Of a DNA stretch of 64,000 nucleotides, positions 8,451-17,710 are shown piece after piece. The stretch is from NCBI GenBank assembly GCA_942493075.1, contig OW818681.1, positions 1 through 64,000 of the forward strand, given 5' to 3'. Under the pieces are notes generated by a model. That model was not told the origin of the DNA. It did no database searches and saw nothing but the letters and a program-made list of their open reading frames with translations. The first letter of the stretch is position 1; every line of letters starts with the position of its first letter. This DNA comes from JBBQYD01 sp942493075. GTDB taxonomy: Bacteria; Verrucomicrobiota; Verrucomicrobiia; Limisphaerales; UBA8199. The translations under genes were made by a program, and so were the position numbers.

Positions 8451-9689
8451 TTATTCCCGCCCATTCACACGGGGTACGAGGTCAGGGTCGGGGAGCGACG
8501 CCCGCAATCCGGCGGTCTTAATCACATCCAGGATCTGGTCCAGATGTTCGCGTCCGCGGGTCTGTAATGTGAAATCCACCAGGGCCGTTTGCAGCGGCTC
8601 GGCACTAAACGCGCGCTGGTGATGGACCTCCATGATGTTTCCGCCAGCGCCGCCGATGATCCCCGAGATGCGCGCCAACTCGCCCGGCACGTCGCGCGTC
8701 TCGACGCGCAGCCGCACGAGTTGCCGGTTTCGCGCCAGTCCGCGCTGGATGATCGAAGACAAGATGAGCAGATCGATATTCCCGCCGCTGAGCACCAGCC
8801 CAACCTTTTTCTTCCTGAACCGTGATCGGTTCTTGAGCAGCGCGGCCAAGCCTCCAGCCCCGGCGCCTTCCACCACGGTCTTCTCGATTTGCAGCAGCAT
8901 CAGCACCGCCGCCTCCAGATCTCCTTCGCCCGCCAATAGAATGTCGCTGACGTGCTCGCGCACAACCTCGCGCGTGAGCGTTCCGGGGTTCTTAACCGCG
9001 ATACCCTCAGCGACCGTATAACGGTCGCAGTGAACCTTCTGCCGACGGATAATTTGCGACATGGCGGCAAAGCGCTCGGATTGCACGCCGACGACTTCGA
9101 TTCCGGGATAGACTCCTTTGGCGGCAACGGCCATGCCCGAGATCAAACCGCCACCACCGATTGGCACCAACAGGGTCTCAATCACCGGCTGCTGCTCCAG
9201 CATTTCCAGGGCGATAGTTCCCTGCCCAGCCATGACAAGCGGGTCATCGTAGGGATGCACGAGGGTAAGCCCGCGTTTTCGCGAGAGCGTTTGCGCATGC
9301 TCGCTCGCCTCATCAAAGGTTTCCCCCTGCAAGATCACCTCTGCGCCATGATCGCGAGTGTGCTCCACTTTCACATTCGGCGTGTAGCGCGGCATGACGA
9401 TCACCGCAGGAATTCCGAGCCGATGCGCGTGGTAGGCCACGCCCTGGGCATGGTTGCCCGCCGACATTGCGATCACTCCTCGCTTGCGCTGCTTCGGCGT
9501 AAGAGCCAGAAGCTTGTTGAGCGCGCCGCGTTCCTTGAATGACGCCGTGAACTGAAGATTCTCGAACTTCAGGAAAACTTCGGCCCCGGTGATGCGTGAC
9601 AACGTTCGGGAATAGGTGCAAGGGGTATCAATGACATTGCCGCGGAGCCGCTCCGCAGCCAGGCGAACATCATGCAAAGAAAGTTTCAT
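8451..9689 (-). CDS. ilvA: threonine ammonia-lyase (threonine dehydratase) with ACT domain
   Basis: The enzyme deaminates L-threonine to 2-oxobutanoate with PLP. The 412-residue product has the PLP lysine K52 in SFKERGA, the phosphate-binding glycine loop in PIGGGGLISGM and LSGGNID near residue 300. A single C-terminal ACT domain follows (about 325-400, VETRDVPGELARISGIIGGAGG). This single-ACT, about 400-residue form is the catabolic/allosteric type (TdcB/YgkF-like or short IlvA), not the 510-residue two-ACT biosynthetic IlvA of E. coli. It stands alone and is convergent with the amino acid permease. The symbol ilvA is the usual label for this form. Confidence 0.88.
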   Translation of the reverse strand: MKLSLHDVRLAAERLRGNVIDTPCTYSRTLSRITGAEVFLKFENLQFTASFKERGALNKLLALTPKQRKRGVIAMSAGNHAQGVAYHAHRLGIPAVIVMPRYTPNVKVEHTRDHGAEVILQGETFDEASEHAQTLSRKRGLTLVHPYDDPLVMAGQGTIALEMLEQQPVIETLLVPIGGGGLISGMAVAAKGVYPGIEVVGVQSERFAAMSQIIRRQKVHCDRYTVAEGIAVKNPGTLTREVVREHVSDILLAGEGDLEAAVLMLLQIEKTVVEGAGAGGLAALLKNRSRFRKKKVGLVLSGGNIDLLILSSIIQRGLARNRQLVRLRVETRDVPGELARISGIIGGAGGNIMEVHHQRAFSAEPLQTALVDFTLQTRGREHLDQILDVIKTAGLRASLPDPDLVPRVNGRE

Positions 9690-10000
9690 CTGTCGTAAGT
9701 CAACGGCCTTCTTGCGGCCATCCGCCCGGAACAGTAACAGATCCCGATGCGTGTGGGGAGATATTCTGGCGGTATGACACAGAGGGAGCAGTGGATAGGG
9801 GACAGGGAGGATGAAGGAGTGAAACGGGAAATAGAGCTGGGAGCGGCTAACGGAACGGGGGTGCTAATCCGTAATGCGGAATTCGTAAGATCGGTTGGAA
9901 GCGAAGGGGGGTGAAACGTAAAACGTGAATGTAGTTTGGAAAGACGACAGCGGAGGGGGCTCTGACGCGAGATCTGTAATCCGTAAGAGAGGTCTGGGGA
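9690..10000. other. purine-rich noncoding spacer
   Basis: This stretch lies between the ilvA start (leftward) and the terminator of the NCS1 permease. It is very purine-rich on the plus strand from about 9778 to 9990. It contains two short related strings, one around 9865-9895 (TCCGTAATGCGGAATTCGTAAG) read as imperfect inverted pieces and one around 9975-9990 (GTAATCCGTAAGAG). No coding sequence or clear promoter was identified; the ilvA promoter should lie in its left part. Confidence 0.35.
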
Positions 10001-10036
10001 AAGAAAAAACCCTGGCGGATACCTCCCGCCAGGGTT
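10001..10036 (-). terminator. rho-independent terminator of the NCS1 permease gene
   Basis: Read on the minus strand, a perfect 11-bp stem (AACCCTGGCGG pairing with CCGCCAGGGTT, at 10026-10036 and 10008-10018) encloses a seven-base loop and runs into a T-rich tract (TTTTTTCTTT). It begins 23 bases after the stop codon of the minus-strand permease, the normal place for an intrinsic terminator. Confidence 0.9.
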
Positions 10037-10058
10037 GAAGGATCAGAGATTGGCTTGC

Positions 10059-11480
10059 CTACTTGGCTGCGGAAGCCTTGGCATTCGGCATCGGCAGCAC
10101 GGGTGAAAGCATGCCGGCTTTCGCGCAAATGAAGTAAACGATAGCGCCTACGATGAACGCCATGACCGGAGCGGCGGGCACATCGGGGATGTTGAGCTTA
10201 AACCAGATCTTGAGGTTGGGGAGAATACCCACGACGAATCCAAGAGCCCAAGCGATCCAGCCTGCGGGATTGAACCCGGCTCGGGGGCCGGTCCAGGTCT
10301 TGCCGGCCAGCAGGTAATCCACCATCAGAGCGCCGCAGATGGGGCCGAAGCTCGCGCCAATAACCACGAAAACGATCACAGCATCACTGGCCCAACCAGT
10401 AACCGCCATCAGGATACTGAAGGCAGCACCGATGCCCACCGAGACGAAGGGATTCACCTTGGGCAGGGTGGTTTTGAAACTGTTGGCAGCAATCAGAGAG
10501 GAGAAACAAGCTGAGGGGAAGGCTGAGATGGCCAGCAGGAACATCACCCACTTCGCCGTACCTTCGCCGAGAATCGCGGGAATCAATTCAAACGAGCTGA
10601 GGCTTAAGGTTCCATTCGGTGTCAATTGGAGGCCATTCTTCATGGAGCCGTAATAGCCGGCTACGATGATCAGGGACAATCCGGCGGTGACAATGATGGC
10701 CAGCGCCACACCAACGATACCGCCCATATCGACATCTTTCGAATCGCGGCTGTTGCTGCCGAAGTCCACACCGGCAGCGCCGGCTGTAGCAAAGAACCCA
10801 ACGATGTAGGTCATCATGACGGCGAGCACGCCCATACCAGTGAGCGCGGCGGTCCCTGTCCCTGTGGGAGCAGTTGCCTGCTGTGCCGTGATCAACGCAT
10901 TTGGGTCGAAGCTGCCGACGTTGCCCATGGTTTTGACCATGAGCCAGAGAAGTACCACCAAGGGGATCAGTGGCAGGTAAGTGGCGACTTTAGCGACGTA
11001 TTGGATGCCTTTCAGGCCCATGAATGCTGCCAGGACACCCCACAGGACCATGATGATCTTGGCAGGGATGGGAAGCATACTGGCGATTGCCAATGACGAG
11101 AAATAGATGTTCACGCCCAACCAACCGAATTGCAGCACGCCCATCAGGAAGCCGGGCATGATGAATCCGCCTTTGGCGCCAAACGTTGAGGTGCCGACGA
11201 TATAGAGCGGAAGGCCTGTCTTCATGCCGAGCATGCCGGGCACCAGGTAAAACAAGAAATGACAAACCAGGGCCGAAATCACCAGGCTGGCCAGTGCCCA
11301 GCCCAAGCCCTGAGAAAGCGTGCCACCAGGGGCACCGGCTTTGGCCGCGTCCTGCCAGAAAACGAACCAGAGGAAAATACCGGCATAGGTCGGTGCGGTA
11401 TTCTTGTACCAAGGGGCTCTATTAGCCGGTGGGTTAGGTTTAGCGCTGGAAATGTAGTCGGGTAACTGTTGCTCGCTCAT
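10059..11480 (-). CDS. NCS1-family nucleobase permease (cytosine permease-like)
   Basis: The 473-residue protein has about 12 hydrophobic segments. The N-terminal region, NRAPWYKNTAPTYAGIFLWF, is the NCS1 pattern (a conserved Pro/Trp/Asn-rich stretch before TM1). The TM3 region GTSTFGAKGGFIMPGFLMG also fits. NCS1 carriers import cytosine, purines, hydantoins or thiamine precursors with H+ or Na+. No deaminase or nucleobase gene is adjacent, so the substrate is undetermined. A strong terminator follows the gene; upstream lies the first transposon relic, about 120 bases from the start. Confidence 0.8.
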   Translation of the reverse strand: MSEQQLPDYISSAKPNPPANRAPWYKNTAPTYAGIFLWFVFWQDAAKAGAPGGTLSQGLGWALASLVISALVCHFLFYLVPGMLGMKTGLPLYIVGTSTFGAKGGFIMPGFLMGVLQFGWLGVNIYFSSLAIASMLPIPAKIIMVLWGVLAAFMGLKGIQYVAKVATYLPLIPLVVLLWLMVKTMGNVGSFDPNALITAQQATAPTGTGTAALTGMGVLAVMMTYIVGFFATAGAAGVDFGSNSRDSKDVDMGGIVGVALAIIVTAGLSLIIVAGYYGSMKNGLQLTPNGTLSLSSFELIPAILGEGTAKWVMFLLAISAFPSACFSSLIAANSFKTTLPKVNPFVSVGIGAAFSILMAVTGWASDAVIVFVVIGASFGPICGALMVDYLLAGKTWTGPRAGFNPAGWIAWALGFVVGILPNLKIWFKLNIPDVPAAPVMAFIVGAIVYFICAKAGMLSPVLPMPNAKASAAK

Positions 11481-11601
11481 AGGTTGCTTTGGGTTACTTG
11501 AGCTTGCAGGGAAAGACTGATGCTCCCGGCAGGCTCTATGCTGGCAAGCATACAGCCAACAGCCGTCGAAGTGTCAACGGCAAAGTTCCGCACGAGGCAC
11601 T

Positions 11602-12115
11602 GGCGGGTGTGGTTAAAAGTGGGTGAGGCTTACGGCTCCTTTAAGGTGAGAGATCGGACTTTTGCCCGACGCACGCGCAACAATGTAGCCCCGAAGTGGG
11701 CGTTCGCAGCTAGCCCGGCACGGAAGTGCCGGGTATGGTGATTGAAGCGATCATCGAAGCCCCGAATGGGCGGCCGACCCTTCCATTGCTCCCGGGGATA
11801 ACGGTTTTCGAAAGGGATGTTCTGTCCGTGCAACAATACCCCAGACTCCTCCGCGTAACTTGCTTCGAGTACAAGCCCATGTAGGGCATGCCAGAGAGCC
11901 AACCGCGTGGCGGTTGTTGTTTCCGGTAGGAATGACGCCGACTCGGTCGTCCCTGTCGGGACTTGATTGATCTATAGGGCGCATTACCCAGCACTCCCGT
12001 GCCGGGCTATTCGCGGTCGCCCCTGTTCAGGGGCTTCGAAGCGGACGAACTCGGTTTCCTGTCCGACACCGGACAGAACTCAGCATTCCCTCACCCACTT
12101 TTAACCACACCCGCC
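11602..12115. mobile_element. 514-bp MITE-like element, copy 1, with perfect 27-bp terminal inverted repeats
   Basis: The ends 11602-11628 and 12089-12115 are perfect inverted repeats of 27 bp; each contains AAAAGTGGGTGAGG or its complement. Internal small hairpins are GTCCC/GGGAC (11949-11962), GCCCCTG/CAGGGGC (12019-12034) and CTGTCCG/CGGACAG (12059-12076). The right 150 bases are nearly identical to copy 2 at 37.9-38.4 kb. On the minus strand about 11785-11905 encodes a degraded tail, EESGVLLHGQNIPFENRY, matching the C-terminus of IS200-like (Y1) transposases. No target-site duplication was evident. I read it as a deletion derivative of a transposase-bearing element. The rest of the 11481-12368 gap shows no gene. 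Confidence 0.8.
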
Positions 12116-12368
12116 GCTGCTGCCCTTTAAAGATGAGGTTTCCGGCGAATAGGTGAACGGGAAAAGCTCCTTTTGCCCCTTGGACGGCACTCTCACGAAT
12201 CAGCCGTTATCTGGCTATAAAGCTTTCCTTATCGCCCTTACTGGGTTATGCTTGGACAACGCGTTGGTTTCTAGGGTTTGTGAGTCCGGTGCGCTAAGAG
12301 CGCCGCGCGGATGATTCCAGGCATACCTGCTGCGTGCTCCACTAACCGGGAGCGAGTAAAATGCTAAT

Positions 12369-13850
12369 ATGTTACAACCGGTAATTATCCAAGGTGGCAT
12401 GGGTGTGGCAGTCTCTGGATGGCACCTGGCCCAGGTGGTTTCGAGCCTGGGTCAACTAGGTGTGGTGTCCGGCACCGCCCTAGGCGTCGTCCTGGCTCGC
12501 CGTCTCCAAATGGGCGATCCTGGCGGCGAGATGCGTCGTGCCCTGTCCCAATTCCCTTTCCCTGAAATGGCTGCCCGTGTATTGAAGGAGCACTTCATCC
12601 CCGGCGGCAAGAAACCCGAGGCTCCATTCCGCCTGACGGCTATGCCGACGGTCAAGCCGCGCGCGTCATTGACTGAGTTGACGGTAACGGCGAATTTCGT
12701 CGAGGTTTTCCTGGCTAAAGAAGGCCACCGTGGCCTTGTCGGAATCAACTTTCTCGAAAAGATCCAACTTCCAACGTTGCCGTCAATCTACGGCGCGCTG
12801 CTGGCGGGAGTAGATTACATTTTGATGGGTGCGGGTATTCCCCGCTCTATACCCGGTGTTTTGGATCTTCTGGCCACCGGCCAGCCTGCGTCGTTGCGCC
12901 TGGATGTCCACGGCGCGCTTCCGAATGAAGCGTTCACAACGACGTTCGATCCGCAGCAATTCTGCGGCTCCGCAGTTCCGCAGCTCAAGCGCCCTCAATT
13001 CCTGGGTATTGTCTCCTCAGCAACCCTCGCGATGACCCTCGCCAAGAAGGCCAACGGTCGGGTGGATGGCTTTATCGTGGAAGGTCCCACAGCAGGCGGT
13101 CATAATGCCCCCCCGCGTGGCCCTCTGCATTTGACAGCGAATGGCGAACCTCTCTATGGCGAACGCGACGTGCCGGAATTGGACAAGATCCGAGCCCTTG
13201 GCTTGCCCTTCTGGCTGGCTGGCGGCTACGGCACACCCTCGAAGGTCGCAGAGGCTTTAGCCCTCGGTGCCGCGGGCGTTCAGGTCGGTACTCCTTTTGC
13301 CTTCTGCGCGGAATCCGGCGTCGAGCCCGCACTCAAAACCAAGGTTCTGCAACTGGCCGCTGAAGGCCGGGCTAACGTGTTTACTGATCCGCTGGCGTCC
13401 CCAACCGGATTCCCGTTTAAGGTCGCCCAGGTGGAGCGCACCATGTCCGAATCCACTGAGTATCAAGGACGCACCCGGATTTGCGACCTCGGTTATTTGA
13501 GACATTTGTACCGCCGCCCCGATGGGGAGGTGGGATACCGGTGTCCGGCGGAACCGATCGACGATTTCATCCTGAAAGGCGGCACGGTAGAACAAACCGT
13601 TGGACGCAAATGCGTCTGTAATGGACTCCCGGCTACTGTCGGCTTAGAGCAGCAACGTTCCGATGGCAGAAAGGAACTGCCGCTGGTTACTGCTGGAGAT
13701 GACCTGGCGCGGTTAGCGGAGTTTTTGCCGCCGGGGCAACTTTCTTTCTCGGCTGAATACGTGATCCAGAAGCTGTTAAGCGCTCTTCCAGCGAACCAAC
13801 CGACCGGCGGCGCACCAGCACTGGAAACGGCTCCAAACACCGCGAGTTGA
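12369..13850 (+). CDS. nitronate monooxygenase / 2-nitropropane dioxygenase family protein
   Basis: The 493-residue product is an FMN-binding TIM barrel of the NMO family. It begins with PVIIQGGMGVAVSGWHLAQVVS, a family-typical opening. Also present are the FMN/active-site stretch FIVEGPTAGGHNAPPRG with its conserved His, and the phosphate-binding WLAGGYGTPSKVAEALALGAAGVQVGTPFAF. It is longer than class I NMOs (about 350); the extra C-terminal part after about residue 370 has clustered Cys (CDLGYLRH, YRCPAE, KCVCNGL), as in long bacterial members of unknown substrate. Nitroalkane oxidation is the family activity but is not proven for this long form. It is convergent with the GntP gene. Confidence 0.8.
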   Translation: MLQPVIIQGGMGVAVSGWHLAQVVSSLGQLGVVSGTALGVVLARRLQMGDPGGEMRRALSQFPFPEMAARVLKEHFIPGGKKPEAPFRLTAMPTVKPRASLTELTVTANFVEVFLAKEGHRGLVGINFLEKIQLPTLPSIYGALLAGVDYILMGAGIPRSIPGVLDLLATGQPASLRLDVHGALPNEAFTTTFDPQQFCGSAVPQLKRPQFLGIVSSATLAMTLAKKANGRVDGFIVEGPTAGGHNAPPRGPLHLTANGEPLYGERDVPELDKIRALGLPFWLAGGYGTPSKVAEALALGAAGVQVGTPFAFCAESGVEPALKTKVLQLAAEGRANVFTDPLASPTGFPFKVAQVERTMSESTEYQGRTRICDLGYLRHLYRRPDGEVGYRCPAEPIDDFILKGGTVEQTVGRKCVCNGLPATVGLEQQRSDGRKELPLVTAGDDLARLAEFLPPGQLSFSAEYVIQKLLSALPANQPTGGAPALETAPNTAS

Positions 13851-13860
13851 GCCGGGCCGC

Positions 13861-15297
13861 TTAGCCCTTAAAGGGCAGCAGCCAGGCCAGGAGCAAGGTT
13901 TCGAGCAGTCCTGCGAGGGACATGCTAAAGGCGAGGATTGTCCAGGTGCGCAGCGTTTCTCGTTCCGTAAAGCCGCTTAGGCGGCCTATTACCCAGAACC
14001 CGCTGTCATTCATCCAGGAGAGGCCTAAGGCACCGAAGCCGATTGACAGGAATAGGTACATCGGGTGGTAGGGGAGATCGCCACCTTGGACCATCCCGGC
14101 CATCATGGCGGCTGTCGTGAGCATTGAAACCGTCGCTGAGCCCTGCGAGAACTTGAGCACGCAAGCGATTGCCCAGCCCAGAAACACCAGGCTTACTTGC
14201 CCGCCACCCATTGTCTGCTTGATGGCTTCTCCTACACCCGCATGCTTGAGCATCAGGCCAAAGGCTCCACCAGCGCTGGTGATCAGGATGATCACTCCAG
14301 CGGTTTCCAAGGCTTTACCCAGCAGCGTCCCAAGCTCCCCGTTGCTGAGGCGGCGGAAACGAACGACGAGCCACATGGCAATCAAGGCGCCGATCATCAG
14401 AGCCACGTTTCGATTGCCCAGGAATTCTATTAAAGCGCCTGCCGCACCCAGACGCTTTTGAGGATCGAATGCGACGAGGAAGGAGGCGGCGGATATCAGA
14501 ACGATGGGAAGCAGCACCGGCAGCAGCGAGACGGTCAATCCGGGCAGCTCCATCTCAGGCTTGGCAGCAATACGGCCCAGTTCGGCGAGGGGGAGATCGG
14601 GGGTTTCGCGCAACGGCACAACTGTGTGGCGATTGAGGAATTTGGCCACTTGCCAGCCGAAGAGGACCACAGGGATCGAGGCCAGTGCCCCGGCGATGAT
14701 CGACCATCCGAGGTCGAGCTTAAGTATTTCAACCATGGCTAACGGACCCGGATGCGGCGCCACAAGTGAGTGTGTAGCGGCGCCCGCACAGCAAATTGCC
14801 AGTATGTACAGAACGTAATCGCGGCCTGTGCGCAAGCGCATCGCCCTGGCCAGGGGCACCAGCAGCATAAACAGGGTGTCGAAGAAGATCGGCAGGCCCA
14901 GGGGGAAACCACCCGCCAGAAGTGCGGTCCCGGCACGTTTCTCACCAAATAAAGCGAGACAGCGGCGCACGATCTTGTCTGCCGCACCACTTTCCATAAC
15001 ACACACGCCGATCAATGACGCCAGGGCGATCACCACCCCAACCCGACCGCAGACTGCTCCCAACTCGGTTGTGGCGATTTCAACAGCCTGTATCCAATGA
15101 CTTTTGCCGGGTTCACCCGGCAGCGTGCCTGCAGGAGCCAGCGCGCCCGCCAACACTGCCACTCCGATCAGCGCGAGGAATGGATGCACCCGGCACCGGC
15201 CGATTAACACTATGATCACAGCCACGCAGATGGCCAGAATGACAAACGGCCACCACACAGCCGTTCCAGCAATGGCAAACAGAGGGGTAATGAACAC
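13861..15297 (-). CDS. GntP-family gluconate/sugar-acid:H+ permease
   Basis: The 478-residue integral membrane protein has about 12-14 hydrophobic segments with the GntP family layout: an N-terminal pair (FVILAICVAVIIVLIGRCRVHPFLALIG), GFPLGLPIFFDTLFMLLVPLAR, an ATHSLVAPHPGP loop, and near the C-terminus FSQGSATVSMLTTAAMM and GLSWMNDSGFWVIGR. These match gluconate permeases such as GntT/GntU, which take up D-gluconate or related sugar acids with protons. No sugar-acid catabolic genes sit beside it, so the substrate is not fixed. Confidence 0.88.
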   Translation of the reverse strand: MFITPLFAIAGTAVWWPFVILAICVAVIIVLIGRCRVHPFLALIGVAVLAGALAPAGTLPGEPGKSHWIQAVEIATTELGAVCGRVGVVIALASLIGVCVMESGAADKIVRRCLALFGEKRAGTALLAGGFPLGLPIFFDTLFMLLVPLARAMRLRTGRDYVLYILAICCAGAATHSLVAPHPGPLAMVEILKLDLGWSIIAGALASIPVVLFGWQVAKFLNRHTVVPLRETPDLPLAELGRIAAKPEMELPGLTVSLLPVLLPIVLISAASFLVAFDPQKRLGAAGALIEFLGNRNVALMIGALIAMWLVVRFRRLSNGELGTLLGKALETAGVIILITSAGGAFGLMLKHAGVGEAIKQTMGGGQVSLVFLGWAIACVLKFSQGSATVSMLTTAAMMAGMVQGGDLPYHPMYLFLSIGFGALGLSWMNDSGFWVIGRLSGFTERETLRTWTILAFSMSLAGLLETLLLAWLLPFKG

Positions 15298-15458
15298 ACG
15301 GAGGTTTTACCCGCGAACGGCTTTCAATGCACGCTGAAACCTGTGCGATAGGGATCGGGATTTATGTAGGTCACGGATCAAAACAGGTTTCTGCCTTACC
15401 TGATTCATCTCCAGACTGGCGCGCGGGGGTGAGTTGAGCAATCTTGGCCCGCAGTAAT

Positions 15459-16277
15459 ATGGATCAGAACACCGCAACGCCATACAACGCCACTGTTACC
15501 GGGCGGGAAAGCATCAATCCGCAGCTTCTTATCATGCGGGTCAAGCCGGATGGTCCTCTATTCGATTTTACTCCGGGACAGTTTGCCGTGCTTGGCTTGC
15601 TCGGCGGCGAGCCGCGCGTGCCGGAGGTTCCGCCTGAACAGCCACCTCTGCCGGATGAAAAACTCATCCGCCGCGCTTATAGCATCGCCTCTTCCAGTGT
15701 CGAACGACGCTACCTGGAATTCTACCTGATCCTGGTGACCAGCGGGCAGCTTACACCGCGCCTGTTCGCTCTGAAGCACGGAAGCCGGTTGTTTCTCGGA
15801 CCCAAGGGTAGTGGCGTGTTCACGCTCGACCGCGTGCCTCCGGAAAAGGACGTCGTGCTGATTGCCACAGGCACAGGGCTGGCACCGTATGTGTCGATGC
15901 TCCGGACAATGCTGATCACCGAAACTCAGCGCCGGTTTGTCGTGCTGCACGGCGCGCGTTATAGCTGGGATCTCGGCTACCGGGGTGAACTGGAAAGCCT
16001 GGCGCGTCTTCGCCCAAATTTTACCTATATCCCCACCATCACCCGGCCTGAACAGGATGGCCATTTCCATGGACATGTCGGAAGGCTGCAGAACCTTCTC
16101 GACCAGGGTTTGGTGGAGAAAGAATCCAGTGTGCTGCTTGATCCGGCGCGCACGGAGGTATTCCTGTGCGGCAACCCGGAAATGGTCTGCGCCGTAAAAG
16201 CCTCGCTTGAAGGACGCGGGTTCACCGCGGCCCATGGCAAATCAGCCGGCACCATTCACGTGGAAGAATACTGGTAA
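15459..16277 (+). CDS. fpr: ferredoxin/flavodoxin--NADP+ reductase
   Basis: The 272-residue flavoprotein moves electrons between NADPH and ferredoxin or flavodoxin. The FAD-binding motif RRAYSIASSS (RxYS type) and the NADP-binding motif GTGLAPYVSMLR are both visible. The C-terminus ends in IHVEEYW, with the terminal aromatic residue that stacks on the FAD ring in Fpr-type enzymes. I chose the ATG at 15459 over a TTG five codons upstream. An acidic/proline loop (PEVPPEQPPLPDEK, about 50-63) extends the FAD domain compared with E. coli Fpr. It is convergent with the next minus-strand gene. Confidence 0.88.
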   Translation: MDQNTATPYNATVTGRESINPQLLIMRVKPDGPLFDFTPGQFAVLGLLGGEPRVPEVPPEQPPLPDEKLIRRAYSIASSSVERRYLEFYLILVTSGQLTPRLFALKHGSRLFLGPKGSGVFTLDRVPPEKDVVLIATGTGLAPYVSMLRTMLITETQRRFVVLHGARYSWDLGYRGELESLARLRPNFTYIPTITRPEQDGHFHGHVGRLQNLLDQGLVEKESSVLLDPARTEVFLCGNPEMVCAVKASLEGRGFTAAHGKSAGTIHVEEYW

Positions 16278-16286
16278 AGAGGGCGG

Positions 16287-17636
16287 CTAAACCTTCGGGT
16301 ATTCCCAGCCTTTGCGGTATTCCCGCTTGAGCAGCCGGTTGGCCTCAGCGTCACCGGGAATCTCTTCTTTGCGTCCATCCCACGCGATGCTGCGTCCGAG
16401 TTTATAGGATAGCATCCCCAGAAGGCTCACGTTCGTGGAGTAGTGGATTTCCTCGATGTCGCTGACGGGACGGCCGTTTTTATCGATCGCCTGGAGAAAA
16501 TCGGCCCAGAGTTCTTTGATGTTCTGCTGGTCCGGTTCATTCAGTGAAGGGGCCTGACGGCTCACTTCTTTTCGGCTGTCGGTCGGGTAAAATGTCCAGC
16601 CACTGTGCCAGCCCATGTGGAATGTGCCCTCCGTGCAGTAGAAATAGCAGCCCACGCTTTCGCCTTTTTCGGCGTTGTTCGCAGCGAACTGGCGGTGCTC
16701 CCAGGCGACGGTAAAGCCGTCAAATTCGAATGAAGCCACCTGGTGATCAGGTGCGTCACTGGTCTGATGCGTTTTCGTAAGCACGGGCTTGCCGCGAATG
16801 GGCCGTCCGCCGAACGAAGATATTTTTGTCGGATATTTTTGCTCCATGATCCAAAGGATCTGGTCCATCCAATGAATGCCCCAATCCCCAAGGGTGCCGT
16901 TGGCGTAGTCGAGATAACTGCGGAAGCCGCGCGGATGAATAGCGCCCCGCCAAGGATTCGAAAGCTCAGTCACCCCGTTGAACGGACGCAAGGGGGCCGG
17001 TCCGCACCACATATCCCAGTCGAGTTCCTTGGGCGGCTCCTGGTTGGCCAACGGGGATTCAGGCCCGCCACCATAATGGACGAAGGCGCGGATCATGCCG
17101 ATCTTGCCAGCCTTCCCCGAGCGCAGGAAGTCGCGACCGGAAACGTTGTGCGGCGAGACCCGGCGGTGAGTTCCCACCTGGACCACTTTGCCGGTCTGTC
17201 GCGCGGCAGCCACCATGGCTTTGCCTTCCAGTATGGTATGGCTGATGGGTTTCTCGACATACACATGAGCGCCCGCTCGAACGGCGGCAATCATCTGGAG
17301 CGGATGCCAGTGGTCGGGCGTGGCCACGATGCATATGTCCGGTTTCTCCTTTTCCAGCATCTCGCGATAGTCGCGATAACGTTTGGGTGTGGCACCTGTA
17401 AGTTTGTTGACCTTCTCGAACGCGGGGTTCAGCAGGCGTTCATCCACATCGCACATGGCGATCACAGGACATCGCCCGGAAGCCATAGCTTCGCCCAGGA
17501 TGTTCATGCCCCACCACCCGGTGCCAATGATCGCCGTGCGAAAGCGCTTTGCCTCCTGCCCAATCAACGGGGCAGCCCCCAGCGCGACCGCTGCTGTGGT
17601 GGAAAGCTTTAGGAAATCGCGGCGATTCATGTGCAT
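16287..17636 (-). CDS. Tat-exported Gfo/Idh/MocA family oxidoreductase
   Basis: The 449-residue product opens with a twin-arginine signal (MNRRDFLKLSTTAAVALGAAPLIG), so it should be folded with its cofactor and exported to the periplasm. A Rossmann domain follows (RTAIIGTGWWGMNIL), then EKPISHTILEGKAMVAAAR with the catalytic EKP motif, and a C-terminal alpha/beta substrate domain. Exported Gfo/Idh/MocA proteins are abundant in Verrucomicrobiota and Planctomycetes and act on sugars or their derivatives. The start is set at the ATG at 17636, with another at 17630; the open frame extends further without signal features. The substrate is unknown. Confidence 0.87.
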   Translation of the reverse strand: MHMNRRDFLKLSTTAAVALGAAPLIGQEAKRFRTAIIGTGWWGMNILGEAMASGRCPVIAMCDVDERLLNPAFEKVNKLTGATPKRYRDYREMLEKEKPDICIVATPDHWHPLQMIAAVRAGAHVYVEKPISHTILEGKAMVAAARQTGKVVQVGTHRRVSPHNVSGRDFLRSGKAGKIGMIRAFVHYGGGPESPLANQEPPKELDWDMWCGPAPLRPFNGVTELSNPWRGAIHPRGFRSYLDYANGTLGDWGIHWMDQILWIMEQKYPTKISSFGGRPIRGKPVLTKTHQTSDAPDHQVASFEFDGFTVAWEHRQFAANNAEKGESVGCYFYCTEGTFHMGWHSGWTFYPTDSRKEVSRQAPSLNEPDQQNIKELWADFLQAIDKNGRPVSDIEEIHYSTNVSLLGMLSYKLGRSIAWDGRKEEIPGDAEANRLLKREYRKGWEYPKV

Positions 17637-17710
17637 GGGTTTATTAGTGCCACCCAATTGTTCTCCACACAAGCTTGTAACAATTCCCTTTAGACTCTAA
17701 GTTGAAGGCG

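Noticed and set aside
11630..11994. Small open frames inside the first transposon relic
   Set aside because: They are remnants of a transposase gene and random frames through hairpins, not intact genes; reported within the mobile element.
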